Assembly: GCA_030950375.1 (NCBI GenBank)
Contig: JAUZRN010000053.1
Span: forward strand, 1-57,844
Source: Rhodothermus sp.
Lineage (GTDB): Bacteria; Bacteroidota; Rhodothermia; Rhodothermales; Rhodothermaceae
Reading direction: 5' to 3'
DNA length: 57,844 nucleotides
In this document: positions 28,116 through 37,028 of the stretch, one piece after another
Layout of the letters: the number at the start of each line of letters is the position of its first letter
Numbering within the stretch: the stretch's first letter is position 1
Notes under the pieces: generated by a model
What the model was told of the DNA's origin: nothing
What the model saw: only the letters and a program-made list of their open reading frames with translations
The model's database searches: none
Made by a program: the position numbers and the translations under genes

Positions 28116-29156
28116 TCATTCATCCCACGACAGGGCAGCGGCCTGCTGGTATTCGGTAACCCGTGTTTCAAAAAAGTTCTTCTCTTTCAACAGGTCGATC
28201 GTCTCGCTCATCCAGGGGAACGGATTTTTCGAGCCGTAGCGGGCCTTCAGGCCAATGCGTTCCAGGCGTCGGTCGGCGATGTACTGCACATATTCTCGGA
28301 ACATGGAGGCCGTCAGGCCCAGTACGCCGCGTGGCAAGCAATCGTGGGCGTAGGCCACTTCCAGTTCGACCGCCTCTTCAATAAGCTGCTGCACTTCACG
28401 TTGAAAGTCGGGGGTCCTCAGCTCGGGATTCTCCGCCTTGATGCCGTTGATCAGGTCAATGCCAAAGTTCAGGTGGATCGTCTCGTCGCGCAGGATATAC
28501 TGGAATTGCTCCCCGATGCCGGTCATCTTGTTCTGGCGATGGAAGGAGAGGATCATGGCAAAGCCGCTGTAGAAGAAGATCCCCTCCATGATCACATAGT
28601 AGCCGATCAGGTTTTTCAGGAAGGCCCGGCCGCCTTCGACGGTGGCTGTGGTGAAATCGGGCCGCAGCACCTCGCGCGTCAGCTCCATTTCGAATTCGTC
28701 CTTACGGGCCACGGCCGGGATCTCGCGGTACATGTTGAACACTTCACCTTCGTCGAGCCCGAGGCTTTCAACGATGTACAGGAAGGCGTGGGTGTGGATA
28801 GCTTCTTCGAAGGCCTGACGCAGTAGATACTGGCGGCACTCCGGATTGGTAACATGACGGAAGATGGCCAGCACGATGTTGTTGCCCACCAGACTTTCAG
28901 CCGTGGCGAAAAAGCCCAGGTTACGCAGGATGACCAGGCGTTCGTCGTCGGTCAGTTTGTTGGAGCGCCACAGCTCGATGTCGCGGGCCATGGGGATTTC
29001 ACTGGGCATCCAGTGATTCTTACATCCGTTGAGATAATGCTCCCAGGCCCAGGCATACTTGATGGGCATGAGCTGGTTGACGTCCACCTCGTGGCAGTTA
29101 ATCAGGCGTTTGTCTTCGACGCGGATACGGCGCGATCCAAAGGCAGGAAGTTCCAT
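28116..29156 (-). CDS. nrdB: class Ic ribonucleotide reductase, small (R2) subunit (346 aa)
   Basis: Holds the metal cofactor that starts radical chemistry for deoxynucleotide synthesis. Carboxylate/His ligands read from sequence: Glu87 (FFATAES), Glu118 and His121 (EEAIHTHAF), Glu191 (IMEGIFF), Glu225 and His228 (RDETIHLN). The position four after His121, Tyr122 in E. coli, is Phe125, and the first ligand is Glu where E. coli has Asp84. Both are the marks of the chlamydial Mn(IV)/Fe class Ic enzyme, and the wider sequence is strongly chlamydia-like. It lies 54 bases after nrdA. Confidence 0.95.
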   Translation of the reverse strand: MELPAFGSRRIRVEDKRLINCHEVDVNQLMPIKYAWAWEHYLNGCKNHWMPSEIPMARDIELWRSNKLTDDERLVILRNLGFFATAESLVGNNIVLAIFRHVTNPECRQYLLRQAFEEAIHTHAFLYIVESLGLDEGEVFNMYREIPAVARKDEFEMELTREVLRPDFTTATVEGGRAFLKNLIGYYVIMEGIFFYSGFAMILSFHRQNKMTGIGEQFQYILRDETIHLNFGIDLINGIKAENPELRTPDFQREVQQLIEEAVELEVAYAHDCLPRGVLGLTASMFREYVQYIADRRLERIGLKARYGSKNPFPWMSETIDLLKEKNFFETRVTEYQQAAALSWDE

Positions 29157-29210
29157 CGTGGCGTTTCTGGGTTTGTGGGTGAACCGGAAGAAAACCAGGT
29201 CAAACAGGGA

Positions 29211-31991
29211 TTACTGACAGGCTTCGCAGCTTTCATCGTCCGGCGAGCAGGCAGGGCCGTCGCGGCGGACAACGATGTCGCTCGAAGGCGATCGACTTTT
29301 CATCCAGCGGGGTTGAATGCCACGTCGGTTGATGTCGAGCGTGGATTTTTCGATCTGCGTGGCCGCCAGCGCCCGCAGGTAATAGGTGGTTTTCAGGCCG
29401 AGTTGCCATGCCAGCTGGTACATTTCGCTGAGCTTGCGGCCGCTGGGCTCGGCCAGGTATAGATTCAGCGACTGGCTCTGGTCGATCCATTTCTGGCGCC
29501 GGGCGGCGCATTCAATGAGCCAGCGTGGATTGATTTCGAAGGCCGTGCGGTAGCGTTCTTTGAGCTCGGATGGGACGCGGTCGATTTCCTGTACCGAACC
29601 ATCGTAGTATTTCAGGTCGTCCAGCATCTCTTCGTCCCAGAGGCCACGCGCTTTGAGATCGCGTACCAGATAGGCATTGATCTGCGTAAACTCGCCGGAG
29701 AGATTGCTTTTGACGTAGAGATTTTTGTAGGTGGGTTCGATCGAAGGACTGACACCACAGATATTGGCGATGGTGGCGGTGGGGGCTATGGCCAGGACGT
29801 TCGCGTTGCGCATGCCCTGGCGGCGGATCTTTTCGCGCAGTGCATTCCAGTTGAGTCGGGCCGTACGGGGGACCGGGATCGGCTCGCCGCGTTCGGCTTC
29901 GAGCAGATCGAGCGTGTCGAGCGGTAGCAGGCCACGATCCCATTTGGAGCCTCTGAAGGTCGAGTACGCCCCGCGCTCGGCTGCCAGGTCAGAGGAAGCT
30001 TCATAGGCGCAATAGGCAATGAATTCCATGAGTTCGTCGGCCAGCTCCACGGCTGCTTCGCTGGCATAGGAGAGTCCCCGGCGGTAAAGCACATCCTGAA
30101 AGCCCATCAGACCCAGCCCGATCGGTCGGTGGCGCAGATTGGCGGTGCGCGCTTCCGGGATCAGGTAGAAGTTGAGGTCGATCACATTGTCGAGCATGCG
30201 GACGGCCGTGCGGATCGTTTCGCGCAGCTTTTCCCGATCCAGTTCGCCCTGCTCGTTTACATGCGCCACCAGGTTGATGGAGCCCAGATTGCAGACGGCT
30301 ACTTCTTCGGGCGAGGTATTCAGGGTGATTTCGGTGCAGAGATTCGACGAGTGAACGACGCCTACGTGGTCCTGAGGCGATCGGATATTGCAGGGATCTT
30401 TGAAGGTGAGCCAGGGATGGCCGGTTTCAAAGAGCATGGAAAGCATTTTGCGCCAGAGGGCGAGGGCATCGACCCGACGCCAGTTGCGGATGCGTCCGGC
30501 TTCGGCCTCGCGTTCGTAGTGCTCGTAGCGTTCGCGGAAGGCGCGGCCGTAGAGGTCGTGCAGGTCGGGTACTTCGTCCGGAGAGAAGAGGGTCCAGTGT
30601 TTGCGCTGGCGCACGCGTTGCAGGAACAGGTCAGGGATCCAGCAGGCCGTATTCATGTCGTGCGTGCGGCGACGCTCGTCGCCCGTGTTGCGGCGCAGTT
30701 CCAGAAACTCTTCAATGTCCAGGTGCCACACTTCCAGATAGGCACATACGGCGCCTTTGCGTTTGCCGCCCTGGTTGACGGCAACGGCCGTATCGTTGAC
30801 GATTTTCAGGAAGGGGATGACGCCCTGGCTGCGGCCGTTAGTGCCCCGGATATGGGCACCCAGGGCGCGGACGGGTGTCCAGTCGTTGCCCAGGCCACCG
30901 GCCCATTTCGAGAGCAGTGCGTTATCTCGAATGGCTTTGAAGATGGCGCCCAGGTCGTCCTGCACGGTGGTCAGGTAGCAGGAGGAGAGCTGCGGGTGCG
31001 GCGTGCCTGCATTGAAAAGCGTAGGGGTGGAATTCATGAAGCGGAAGCTGGAAAGTAGCTCGTAAAACTGGATCGCCCGGTGGGTGGGATCGCTTTCGTT
31101 GAGGGCCAGTCCCATGGCCACGCGCATCCAGAGGTACTGGGGCAGTTCGAGACGGCGGCCATCGGGGTCGTGCAGCAGGTATCGATCGTAGAGCGTCTGC
31201 AGTCCAAGGTAGGTAAACCGGCGGTCGCGTTCAGGTCGGAGGGCCTGAGCCAGGCGTTCGAGGTCGAAGGTGTGGAGCAGACGCTCGTCGAGTCGTTCCA
31301 GGCGCACGCCGTGCATCAGATAGGCGTAAAAGCCGGTGCGGCAGGCTTCGGCCTGTTCATCGGGGGGTACCGGGCGTCCGAACACTTCCCGGTAGAGGGC
31401 ATCCAGCAGGAGGCGGGCGGCCACAAACGTGTAGTTGGGTTCCCGTTCAATGTGGGTACGAGCTGCCAGGATCAGTGCCCGGTCCAGCTCATCTTCGGAG
31501 ATGCCTGGATAGACCGTGCGCAACAGCTCTTCCTGAATGCCGTCCGGGTCGACGTCCTCCAGTTCGGCACAGGCCGCTTCGATGCGGGTGCGGAGGGCCT
31601 CATGTGGGAAAGGGGCCTCGGTGCCGTCAGCGCGGCGGTAGGTGAGTTGCTGGCGGCGGCGTGCTTCGGCCCGGGCTTCCCGGTAGAGAATGTAGCGGCG
31701 GGCAACGGCGTAGCGTCCGGCCCGCATGAGCGTGCGCTCCACTTCGTCCTGGATTGCTTCCACGGATACTTCCGGGCGGTGCTGGCACCAGCGTACAACA
31801 GCGCCCGTGAGCGCTTCAATCTCTTCGGCCAGTTCAGCGGTGAGCGGCGTATCGGTTGACAGGTCATATGTGGCGCGGAAGGCTTTTTCAAGGGCGCGCC
31901 GGATGCGGTCGGCATCGAACGGTACGCGTCGGCCATCGCGTTTGATGACCGTGGGTAGCATGTCGGTCGTGAACATCTGCAGGGTGGCCAT
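29211..31991 (-). CDS. nrdA: class I ribonucleotide reductase, large (R1) subunit (926 aa)
   Basis: Reduces ribonucleoside diphosphates with NrdB. An ATP-cone begins at residue about 12 ([20 protein letters not shown]), and a second cone-like region (about 115-205) may be present, as in chlamydial enzymes. The catalytic domain has [21 protein letters not shown] with the thiyl Cys, VCNLGSINL, the YYLRAL tyrosine dyad, and a C-terminal ESCEACQ redox pair that is reduced by thioredoxin-like proteins. The frame is open to 32108, but ATG 31991 follows GAGGGACC and begins the cone; upstream codons belong to the riboswitch leader. Confidence 0.95.
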   Translation of the reverse strand: MATLQMFTTDMLPTVIKRDGRRVPFDADRIRRALEKAFRATYDLSTDTPLTAELAEEIEALTGAVVRWCQHRPEVSVEAIQDEVERTLMRAGRYAVARRYILYREARAEARRRQQLTYRRADGTEAPFPHEALRTRIEAACAELEDVDPDGIQEELLRTVYPGISEDELDRALILAARTHIEREPNYTFVAARLLLDALYREVFGRPVPPDEQAEACRTGFYAYLMHGVRLERLDERLLHTFDLERLAQALRPERDRRFTYLGLQTLYDRYLLHDPDGRRLELPQYLWMRVAMGLALNESDPTHRAIQFYELLSSFRFMNSTPTLFNAGTPHPQLSSCYLTTVQDDLGAIFKAIRDNALLSKWAGGLGNDWTPVRALGAHIRGTNGRSQGVIPFLKIVNDTAVAVNQGGKRKGAVCAYLEVWHLDIEEFLELRRNTGDERRRTHDMNTACWIPDLFLQRVRQRKHWTLFSPDEVPDLHDLYGRAFRERYEHYEREAEAGRIRNWRRVDALALWRKMLSMLFETGHPWLTFKDPCNIRSPQDHVGVVHSSNLCTEITLNTSPEEVAVCNLGSINLVAHVNEQGELDREKLRETIRTAVRMLDNVIDLNFYLIPEARTANLRHRPIGLGLMGFQDVLYRRGLSYASEAAVELADELMEFIAYCAYEASSDLAAERGAYSTFRGSKWDRGLLPLDTLDLLEAERGEPIPVPRTARLNWNALREKIRRQGMRNANVLAIAPTATIANICGVSPSIEPTYKNLYVKSNLSGEFTQINAYLVRDLKARGLWDEEMLDDLKYYDGSVQEIDRVPSELKERYRTAFEINPRWLIECAARRQKWIDQSQSLNLYLAEPSGRKLSEMYQLAWQLGLKTTYYLRALAATQIEKSTLDINRRGIQPRWMKSRSPSSDIVVRRDGPACSPDDESCEACQ

Positions 31992-32133
31992 GGTGGTCCC
32001 TCGGGTTTGGTGAAACATCCGGAGTCGAGGTCCCCCGCGGCCAGAAGGTGGAGAAGGGCAGCAGCAGCCGATGCGAACAGCGACGCGGGTCGCCTGAAAG
32101 GTCAGCACCTGAACGCAACAGCCACTTGCAGCC

Positions 32134-32194
32134 GATCACCACCCTGTGACGCGCAGGGTGTGCCGGATCACCCGACAGGGCGCCGGCCGTGATC
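32134..32194 (-). promoter_or_regulatory. putative expression platform of the cobalamin riboswitch
   Basis: On the minus strand GATCAC (32194-32189), directly 3' of the aptamer, can pair with either of two downstream GTGATC copies (32171-32166 or 32139-32134). Between the latter two is a perfect 7-bp hairpin CACCCTG/CAGGGTG (32140-32160). The two pairings exclude each other. No U-run follows, so simple intrinsic termination is not obvious; the nrdA ATG is about 140 bases further on. Confidence 0.5.
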
Positions 32195-32195
32195 G

Positions 32196-32322
32196 CACTT
32201 CCAGGCGGGCATTCGGGCTTTTACCGTTGCGCGACAGCGCCGGAATTCCACCGGCTTCCCCCGTGACGCCGATCCCAAATCGGACCGGCCGCCGTGCCAC
32301 GACAGCACAGCCCCGGAAGTGG
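32196..32322 (-). promoter_or_regulatory. cobalamin (B12) riboswitch aptamer upstream of nrdA
   Basis: The minus strand contains the diagnostic RF00174-type core: GGGGGAAGCCGGTGGAATTC, then CCGGCGCTGTCGCGCAACGG, then TAAAAGCCCGAATGCCCGCC (B12 box). The ends close in a perfect 7-bp P1, CACTTCC (32321-32315) with GGAAGTG (32202-32196). The stretch between GCAACGGTAA and the B12 box is very short, so the peripheral P7-P12 arms look largely absent: a compact variant. Binding of B12 is expected to lower expression of the nrdA-nrdB-metE transcript. Confidence 0.9.
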
Positions 32323-32339
32323 CAGGGCCTGTGGCGGCA

Positions 32340-32368
32340 AGTATAGCATGCCTGATCCGCGAGGACAA
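32340..32368 (-). promoter_or_regulatory. sigma70-like promoter of the nrdA-nrdB-metE transcript
   Basis: The minus strand reads TTGTCC (32368-32363), a 17-base spacer and TATACT (32345-32340); the downstream bases make TATACTTG, also close to the Bacteroidota TAnnTTTG. Transcription should start near 32333, about ten bases before the riboswitch P1. Confidence 0.7.
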
Positions 32369-32396
32369 GGGGTGTGGAAAAAATCTGGATATTATT

Positions 32397-32472
32397 TCCG
32401 TTATTCGTCATCAACAAAGGCAATTTCTACAGATTGTGTGTGGGATGTTAAAGTCTGGTATCCGTTATTCGT
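32397..32472. repeat. 12-bp direct repeat pair upstream of the nrd promoter
   Basis: TCCGTTATTCGT occurs at 32397-32408 and again, identically, at 32461-32472. The 64-base spacing is about six helical turns, which would put both copies on one face of the DNA. TCTGG precedes each copy. They are candidate operators for the nrd promoter or for the divergent YceI operon. Confidence 0.6.
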
Positions 32473-32625
32473 GATTATGTAGGCATCTCCCCGACAGGGT
32501 GTTGAGAAAACGCCGGGCAGCGGGTAGCAGCTCCTGCTTACAGTTGCGGTCAGGCTTTGCTCTCATGCTGCAGGCGGTCGATCTCGTTGCTTAAAGGTGC
32601 ACCCCAGAGGCATTGGAGGGGAACT

Positions 32626-33246
32626 ATGATGAGCAGACCACGGGGCGGCTGGAGGCAAACGTTGGGACTGGTGCTGGTGGGCGGGGTGTTGGGGATGAGC
32701 GTCAGCTCGGTCCGTGCGCAGGCTGTTACGCTGGCTTTCCAGCCCAAAGAAAGCACTTTCGAAGTGCGAGGCACCTCGACCCTGCATGACTGGACCTGCA
32801 AAGTAACGGACTGGCAGGGAACGGTCGCGCTGCGGCAGGCAGACGAGCTGGCCTCGCTACAGGCAGCGGAGGTCGTGGTGTCAGTAGGGGCGATCGCATG
32901 CGGAAACGGCACCATGGACCGCAAGATGCGGAAAGCCCTGAAGGCTAAAGCGCATCCGGAGATCCGGTTTGAGCTGGAGCGAATCGACGCTGTCGCAGCA
33001 GGAGCGGAAGGATACTGGTTGCAGGTGCAGGGGCGGTTGACGGTTGCAGGGGCGACACAGCCAGTGCAGATGCGGGTGCTGGCGCAACCGGAAAACGGAG
33101 GATGGCGCTTTCAGGGCGTGCAGCCCCTTTCGATGAAGGCGTTCGGCATCAAGCCGCCTACGGCTATGCTGGGCGCACTCCGGACGGGCGACAGGGTGGT
33201 CGTGCATTTTGATGTGATAGCGCGCCCGAGATCTGATTCACCGTAA
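32626..33246 (+). CDS. secreted YceI-family lipid-binding protein 1 (206 aa)
   Basis: An N-terminal signal peptide ends near VRAQA (residue about 33). The YceI lipocalin-like barrel follows, with STFEVRGTSTLHDWTCKVTD, MRKALKAKAHPEIRFELERI and the closing PLSMKAFGIKPPTAMLGALR; the family binds polyisoprenoid or other amphiphilic molecules in the periplasm. The frame opens at 32557, but ATG 32626 has GGAGGG five bases upstream. A second YceI gene follows in 16 bases. Confidence 0.88.
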   Translation: MMSRPRGGWRQTLGLVLVGGVLGMSVSSVRAQAVTLAFQPKESTFEVRGTSTLHDWTCKVTDWQGTVALRQADELASLQAAEVVVSVGAIACGNGTMDRKMRKALKAKAHPEIRFELERIDAVAAGAEGYWLQVQGRLTVAGATQPVQMRVLAQPENGGWRFQGVQPLSMKAFGIKPPTAMLGALRTGDRVVVHFDVIARPRSDSP

Positions 33247-33262
33247 GCCTGGCAGGGATACG

Positions 33263-33871
33263 ATGGGCATGATCGGTCTGTGGCGTGCCATGCTGCTGAT
33301 GTTGAGCGTTCAGCCGGCGTCCTGTTACGTGCTCAATCCGGCCAAGAGCCAGGTGTGGATTGAAGGACGCGCGACCCTGAAGCGCTTTAGCTGTAGGGCC
33401 ACGCAGGTGGAGGGGCACGGTGTGGTTGAAGCCGGAGGAGCTATGCAGGCACAACTTGTTGTAGCGGTGCAGGCTTTTGACTGCGGGGAGCCATCCATGA
33501 ACCGGGACCTGCAGCAAGCGCTCCAGGCCGATCGCTTTCCGGCGATCCGGTTCGTGCTGGGGAAGGTGGCCGTGCTGGAAGCACCAACAGTCGACTCGGT
33601 CCGGCTGGACGTAACCGGGGCCCTGACGATTGCCGGGGTAACGCGTACGGTACGTTTTGTCGCAAGCGGTCAGTTGCTGGTGGCCGGGCGCGTACGTCTG
33701 ACAGGTTTGCTTCCCCTGAAACTGACCGACTTCAAGGTAAAGCCGCCCACCGCGCTGTTTGGATTGGTCCGGGTATACGATCAGATCACGGTGCACTTTG
33801 ACCTGGTTGTGCAGCCCGTGGCATGGCCGCTATGCGTGGTGACTATGGTGGACTCACTTAATCCCCCCTGA
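33263..33871 (+). CDS. secreted YceI-family lipid-binding protein 2 (202 aa)
   Basis: A paralogue of its neighbour: short signal segment ending near PASC/YVL, then PAKSQVWIEGRATLKRFSCR, DLQQALQADRFPAIRFVLGK and PLKLTDFKVKPPTALFGLVR align motif for motif with the first copy, but the two have diverged well beyond a recent duplication. It has its own starting Met cluster (MGMIGLWRAM). Together with the following porin gene it forms a three-gene unit. Confidence 0.85.
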   Translation: MGMIGLWRAMLLMLSVQPASCYVLNPAKSQVWIEGRATLKRFSCRATQVEGHGVVEAGGAMQAQLVVAVQAFDCGEPSMNRDLQQALQADRFPAIRFVLGKVAVLEAPTVDSVRLDVTGALTIAGVTRTVRFVASGQLLVAGRVRLTGLLPLKLTDFKVKPPTALFGLVRVYDQITVHFDLVVQPVAWPLCVVTMVDSLNPP

Positions 33872-33899
33872 ACACCCAACCAAACCGGAGGAAACAGCC

Positions 33900-35180
33900 A
33901 TGCGTACACGATTAACCAGGAGCATCCTGGCGCTGCTTGCGCTGCTACTTTGGAGCACGCCGGCTGCAGGCCAGGAGCAGGAAAAGCCAGAAAACGAAGG
34001 GCCGGTGGTGCACGGCTTTATCCGGCCTGACTGGATTATCCAGAATGTGGATGATCCGTTCCGAGATGACCTGCGGATCTACCACTTTCTGACACGGACG
34101 CGCATTTACCTGAAAGGCACCTATGAGGGCGTGCGGTATCGGGTCGAGTTGGGGCTGACGGGTCCGGAAGCCGAAATTCCAGTCTCGCGTGTAGGTTTCT
34201 GGGGGATGCCCCAGATCCTGCAGGACTTTTATGCGGATGTGCCCTTCCCGGGTACGAAGAACGTCTATGTGCGACTGGGCCAGTTCAAGGTGCCGGCGGG
34301 GGCCGAAGGGTTGACCTATTCGGCCTACTTGCCCTTTGTGGAGCGGTCGATCGTGCAGCAGTTCGTAGGACTGCTGCGGGACTACGGCGTCGCGCTGCAT
34401 GCCTATCCTGGCGAGAACCTCTCGCTGGCCCTGGCGGTGCAGACCGGTCTGGGACGGAGCATCCCCAATCGGTATCTGCCCGAGGTATTTGGCTTCCCGT
34501 TCGTAACGGCGCGCCTGCAGTTTGGGCCAAATCAGGGGCACGACCTGTTCCGACTGAAGCCCATGCCCTCTAATGAAGCGTTGGAGGTCCGGCTGGGGGC
34601 CAATGTCTCCTACTATAAAGACGTGCTGGCCGGGCATTCGACAGCCCTGCGCGTCTGGAATAAGGAGAAGCCCGTGCTGCTGCAAAGTGGCTGGAACCCC
34701 TATATTGATCAGCGGGAAGCCGGCCGTTTGAAAGCCGGCACGCTGCTCATCGGTGGTGGTGACATCGGGCTGGGCTATCCGACCGCGCAGGGGGCTCTCT
34801 GGCTGGAAGGACAGATCACCTATGGACAGTATGAGAACGATTTTGGAAAGGTAGCTGTGACGGCCGTTCGTGCCCAGGCTACCTACGCAATGGAGACCGT
34901 AACCTTTGGTCTGCGCTATGCACTGGTGCAGCTCGATGAACTGGGCGGCGATGCCGTAGGTAGCGATCCAATCCACGAAGTGACGCCCGTGCTGACCTAC
35001 CGGCTGCAGAAGAATGTCCGGATCATTCTGGACGGCAGTTTTCTGTTGGACGTGCCAGTGGCTGTGGAAGAGGGCATGGGGGTATATGTGTTGACGGACC
35101 ACCCCGAGGAGATCGGTATGGAGACGATTAAGCGGCAGAACGTGCTCAATCTACGCGCGGCCGTACAGGTCAACTTCTGA
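33900..35180 (+). CDS. outer-membrane porin-like barrel protein (426 aa)
   Basis: A signal peptide ends at AAGQ (residue about 25). The rest is a barrel of alternating strands with VHGFIRPDWIIQN, RTRIYLKGTYEGVRYRVELG and VYVRLGQFKVPAGAEGLTYS, features of phosphate-selective porin O/P-type and DUF-like porins, and it ends in the aromatic residue of LRAAVQVNF, expected for Bam recognition. GGAGGAAAC precedes the ATG. It probably lets a small solute through the outer membrane; the YceI genes upstream may handle a related ligand. Confidence 0.78.
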   Translation: MRTRLTRSILALLALLLWSTPAAGQEQEKPENEGPVVHGFIRPDWIIQNVDDPFRDDLRIYHFLTRTRIYLKGTYEGVRYRVELGLTGPEAEIPVSRVGFWGMPQILQDFYADVPFPGTKNVYVRLGQFKVPAGAEGLTYSAYLPFVERSIVQQFVGLLRDYGVALHAYPGENLSLALAVQTGLGRSIPNRYLPEVFGFPFVTARLQFGPNQGHDLFRLKPMPSNEALEVRLGANVSYYKDVLAGHSTALRVWNKEKPVLLQSGWNPYIDQREAGRLKAGTLLIGGGDIGLGYPTAQGALWLEGQITYGQYENDFGKVAVTAVRAQATYAMETVTFGLRYALVQLDELGGDAVGSDPIHEVTPVLTYRLQKNVRIILDGSFLLDVPVAVEEGMGVYVLTDHPEEIGMETIKRQNVLNLRAAVQVNF

Positions 35181-35193
35181 AGTCAGGAGGTAT

Positions 35194-35226
35194 GCCGGGG
35201 GCTCCGAAAGGGGTCCCCGGTTTTTT
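35194..35226 (+). terminator. Rho-independent terminator after the porin
   Basis: An 11-bp stem closed by a GAAA tetraloop (35195-35220; outer arms CCGGGG/CCCCGG, two G-T wobbles inside), immediately followed by TTTTTT. It lies 14 bases after the stop. Confidence 0.92.
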
Positions 35227-35248
35227 CATGGTCGGGTAACATGAAGAA

Positions 35249-35280
35249 CCCCGGCGATTTCGGGGGGGTAATCGCCGGGG
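35249..35280. repeat. perfect 11-bp inverted repeat
   Basis: CCCCGGCGATT (35249-35259) and AATCGCCGGGG (35270-35280) with a ten-base G-rich loop. There is no T-run on either side, so it is not a standard terminator; it sits between the porin terminator and the convergent porQ gene. Confidence 0.8.
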
Positions 35281-35431
35281 CAGGAAGCACGTCCCGGAGG
35301 TGAGGCGCAGGGGCCACAATAAAGCATTTCGGTGGATTCGTCAAGACATTGGGCTTACTGGCGTAGCATAAACGCGCCGACTTTTCCCATTGCTACAGGA
35401 CAGAAGCCGCAGCATGTATGGGCGATCTGGA

Positions 35432-36397
35432 TTATAGTCGTGTCTGGACGGTTAAGTAATGCAGTAGGCCCAGCGAGGACCAGGAGCTGAAGGCATAGTC
35501 AAAGTGCAGGCCGGCCATGCGGAGGCCGAAACCAGCGTTGAATCCGGCCAGATCCAGGCGAGGCCGTATCTTGAGCATTTCATGGCGGCGGTAGCTGTAG
35601 CCGAAGCGTAGCTGAAACGATCGGCTGGCGCCCAGCTCAGCGCCGAAGTTCAGGTAATAGAACAGGCGGCCGAGCCAGGTCTGGTTTTCGGGATACCGGC
35701 CAAAGCGAAGCAGGTCGTAAACCGTGACCGTAAATTGCAGCGGGAGGTAGCGCAATCGTTTACGCAAGGCCAGGCGCATGTCGAACGGCAGACGATCGGG
35801 GGTCGTGCCCAGGGACTGGAGGGTGACTCCCAGATAGTGCAGGCTGCCCGCAAGGGTCAGCAGCTGCATGGGGAGCTCATAACGGAGGCCAGCATCCAGC
35901 GCGAAAGCTGTGGCCCGCCGGTCGGCCAGAGCAGTATGAATCAGGTGGAAGCTGGCACCGTAATGAAAAGAAGGATCCCGGCTACGTCCCAGGCCCACGG
36001 TCAGGGCCAGATCGACCGGGCGAAAGGTCCCTTTCCGGTTGCCTTCCAGATCGGCTTCATTGAGGACGCCCCAATCCAGAAAACGCAGCGCCAGTCCAAA
36101 GGTACCGAGGCCTTCTCGATGCCAGGCCGAAGCAATCAGGCCGGCTCGGATATCACCTACGTGGTTCAAATAAGCTATTTGCAGATGGCGATGTTGCTCT
36201 GGCTGGAGTGAGGCCGGGTTTAACAGGAACAACGCCACGTCATCATCGGACACAGCTGCTGGCGTTTCGCCCAGTGCTGCTATGCGCGCCGAGAATGGCA
36301 GGCGCAGAAACGCAAAACCACCCAGCGGCGCCTCCTGTGCCCGGACCGATGGGCTCAAGAAGAGTAAGAGCGCCGGCAGGAATCGCCACGTCTTCAT
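35432..36397 (-). CDS. porQ: PorQ-like type IX secretion protein (321 aa)
   Basis: A signal peptide (1-20, cleavage near VRAQE), then the family's opening GGFAFLRLPFSARIAALGET with DDDVALFLLNPASL, followed by a barrel of the PorV/PorQ type ending in an aromatic-rich strand. PorQ-type outer-membrane proteins are conserved with the type IX secretion system of Bacteroidota. The gene is single and convergent with the porin; no other por genes are in the window. Confidence 0.8.
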   Translation of the reverse strand: MKTWRFLPALLLFLSPSVRAQEAPLGGFAFLRLPFSARIAALGETPAAVSDDDVALFLLNPASLQPEQHRHLQIAYLNHVGDIRAGLIASAWHREGLGTFGLALRFLDWGVLNEADLEGNRKGTFRPVDLALTVGLGRSRDPSFHYGASFHLIHTALADRRATAFALDAGLRYELPMQLLTLAGSLHYLGVTLQSLGTTPDRLPFDMRLALRKRLRYLPLQFTVTVYDLLRFGRYPENQTWLGRLFYYLNFGAELGASRSFQLRFGYSYRRHEMLKIRPRLDLAGFNAGFGLRMAGLHFDYAFSSWSSLGLLHYLTVQTRL

Positions 36398-36655
36398 CAG
36401 CGCGTTTGCTTGCCTGGGATGTCCGAACGTTACAGCTGTAACAATCAGCGAATAATCCTGCCGGGCTTAGTGAGGTCTGTACTTTCCTCAAATATAGCGT
36501 AGCGGGTGTTTAAAAGCGAGTCCCCGTGATATCTCCAGAAGTGCCTCAAAATATGCGCCAAAGATGCCATCGCGCATGAGAGGAAGCTGCTATGGCTTGC
36601 GATTATAAATGTCTAATCTCCAATTGAAACCTGTTGTACCAGCTATTTGCATTCC

Positions 36656-36934
36656 ATGCGTCGGGGTCAGGTTGTCGGATTGTTGCTCGGATTACATCTT
36701 GGGGGGGTAACCGGGCTTGTGATGTTTTTAAGCTGGTGGGCAGGTACCAATCTGGCGGCGGTCGATAGCTTGCTGGTGGCCATCTGGACGCTTCCCCTGA
36801 CGCTTTTCATGGCCTGGTTTATCGGGGGCGACCTGTTGCAGCTCATGACGCGTCGTCCTTTGCTTCGGCCGGTTCTGACGCAGCTCCTGTGGCTGGTACT
36901 GTTGCTGCTGATGTGGGCTGTGGTGCCTGGCTGA
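36656..36934 (+). CDS. small hydrophobic membrane protein (92 aa)
   Basis: Three strongly hydrophobic segments (about 5-27, 36-56 and 70-90) with few charged residues between them and no family motif that I recognise. ATG 36656 is preferred to the TTG nine bases upstream. It precedes the kinase gene by 94 bases on the same strand but need not be linked to it. Confidence 0.55.
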   Translation: MRRGQVVGLLLGLHLGGVTGLVMFLSWWAGTNLAAVDSLLVAIWTLPLTLFMAWFIGGDLLQLMTRRPLLRPVLTQLLWLVLLLLMWAVVPG

Positions 36935-37028
36935 TGCGGAAGCGCTTCTTTTTCTTCTTATCGTTGATCTTGCGCGGCCGATCGCGTATGCTTACAGCAG
37001 AAGATCTGACGGTGCCATCCGGCCAGTC

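Noticed and set aside
30129-31058. 309-codon plus-strand frame inside nrdA
   Set aside because: Shadow of nrdA, whose catalytic motifs are intact throughout.
32400-32470. NrdR box near the nrd promoter
   Set aside because: ACACAATCTGTAGAA resembles only half of the NrdR consensus and no second box at the right spacing was found.
33945-35102. 385-codon minus-strand frame opposite the porin gene
   Set aside because: No ribosome-binding site or family pattern; the plus frame has signal peptide, strong ribosome-binding site and terminator.
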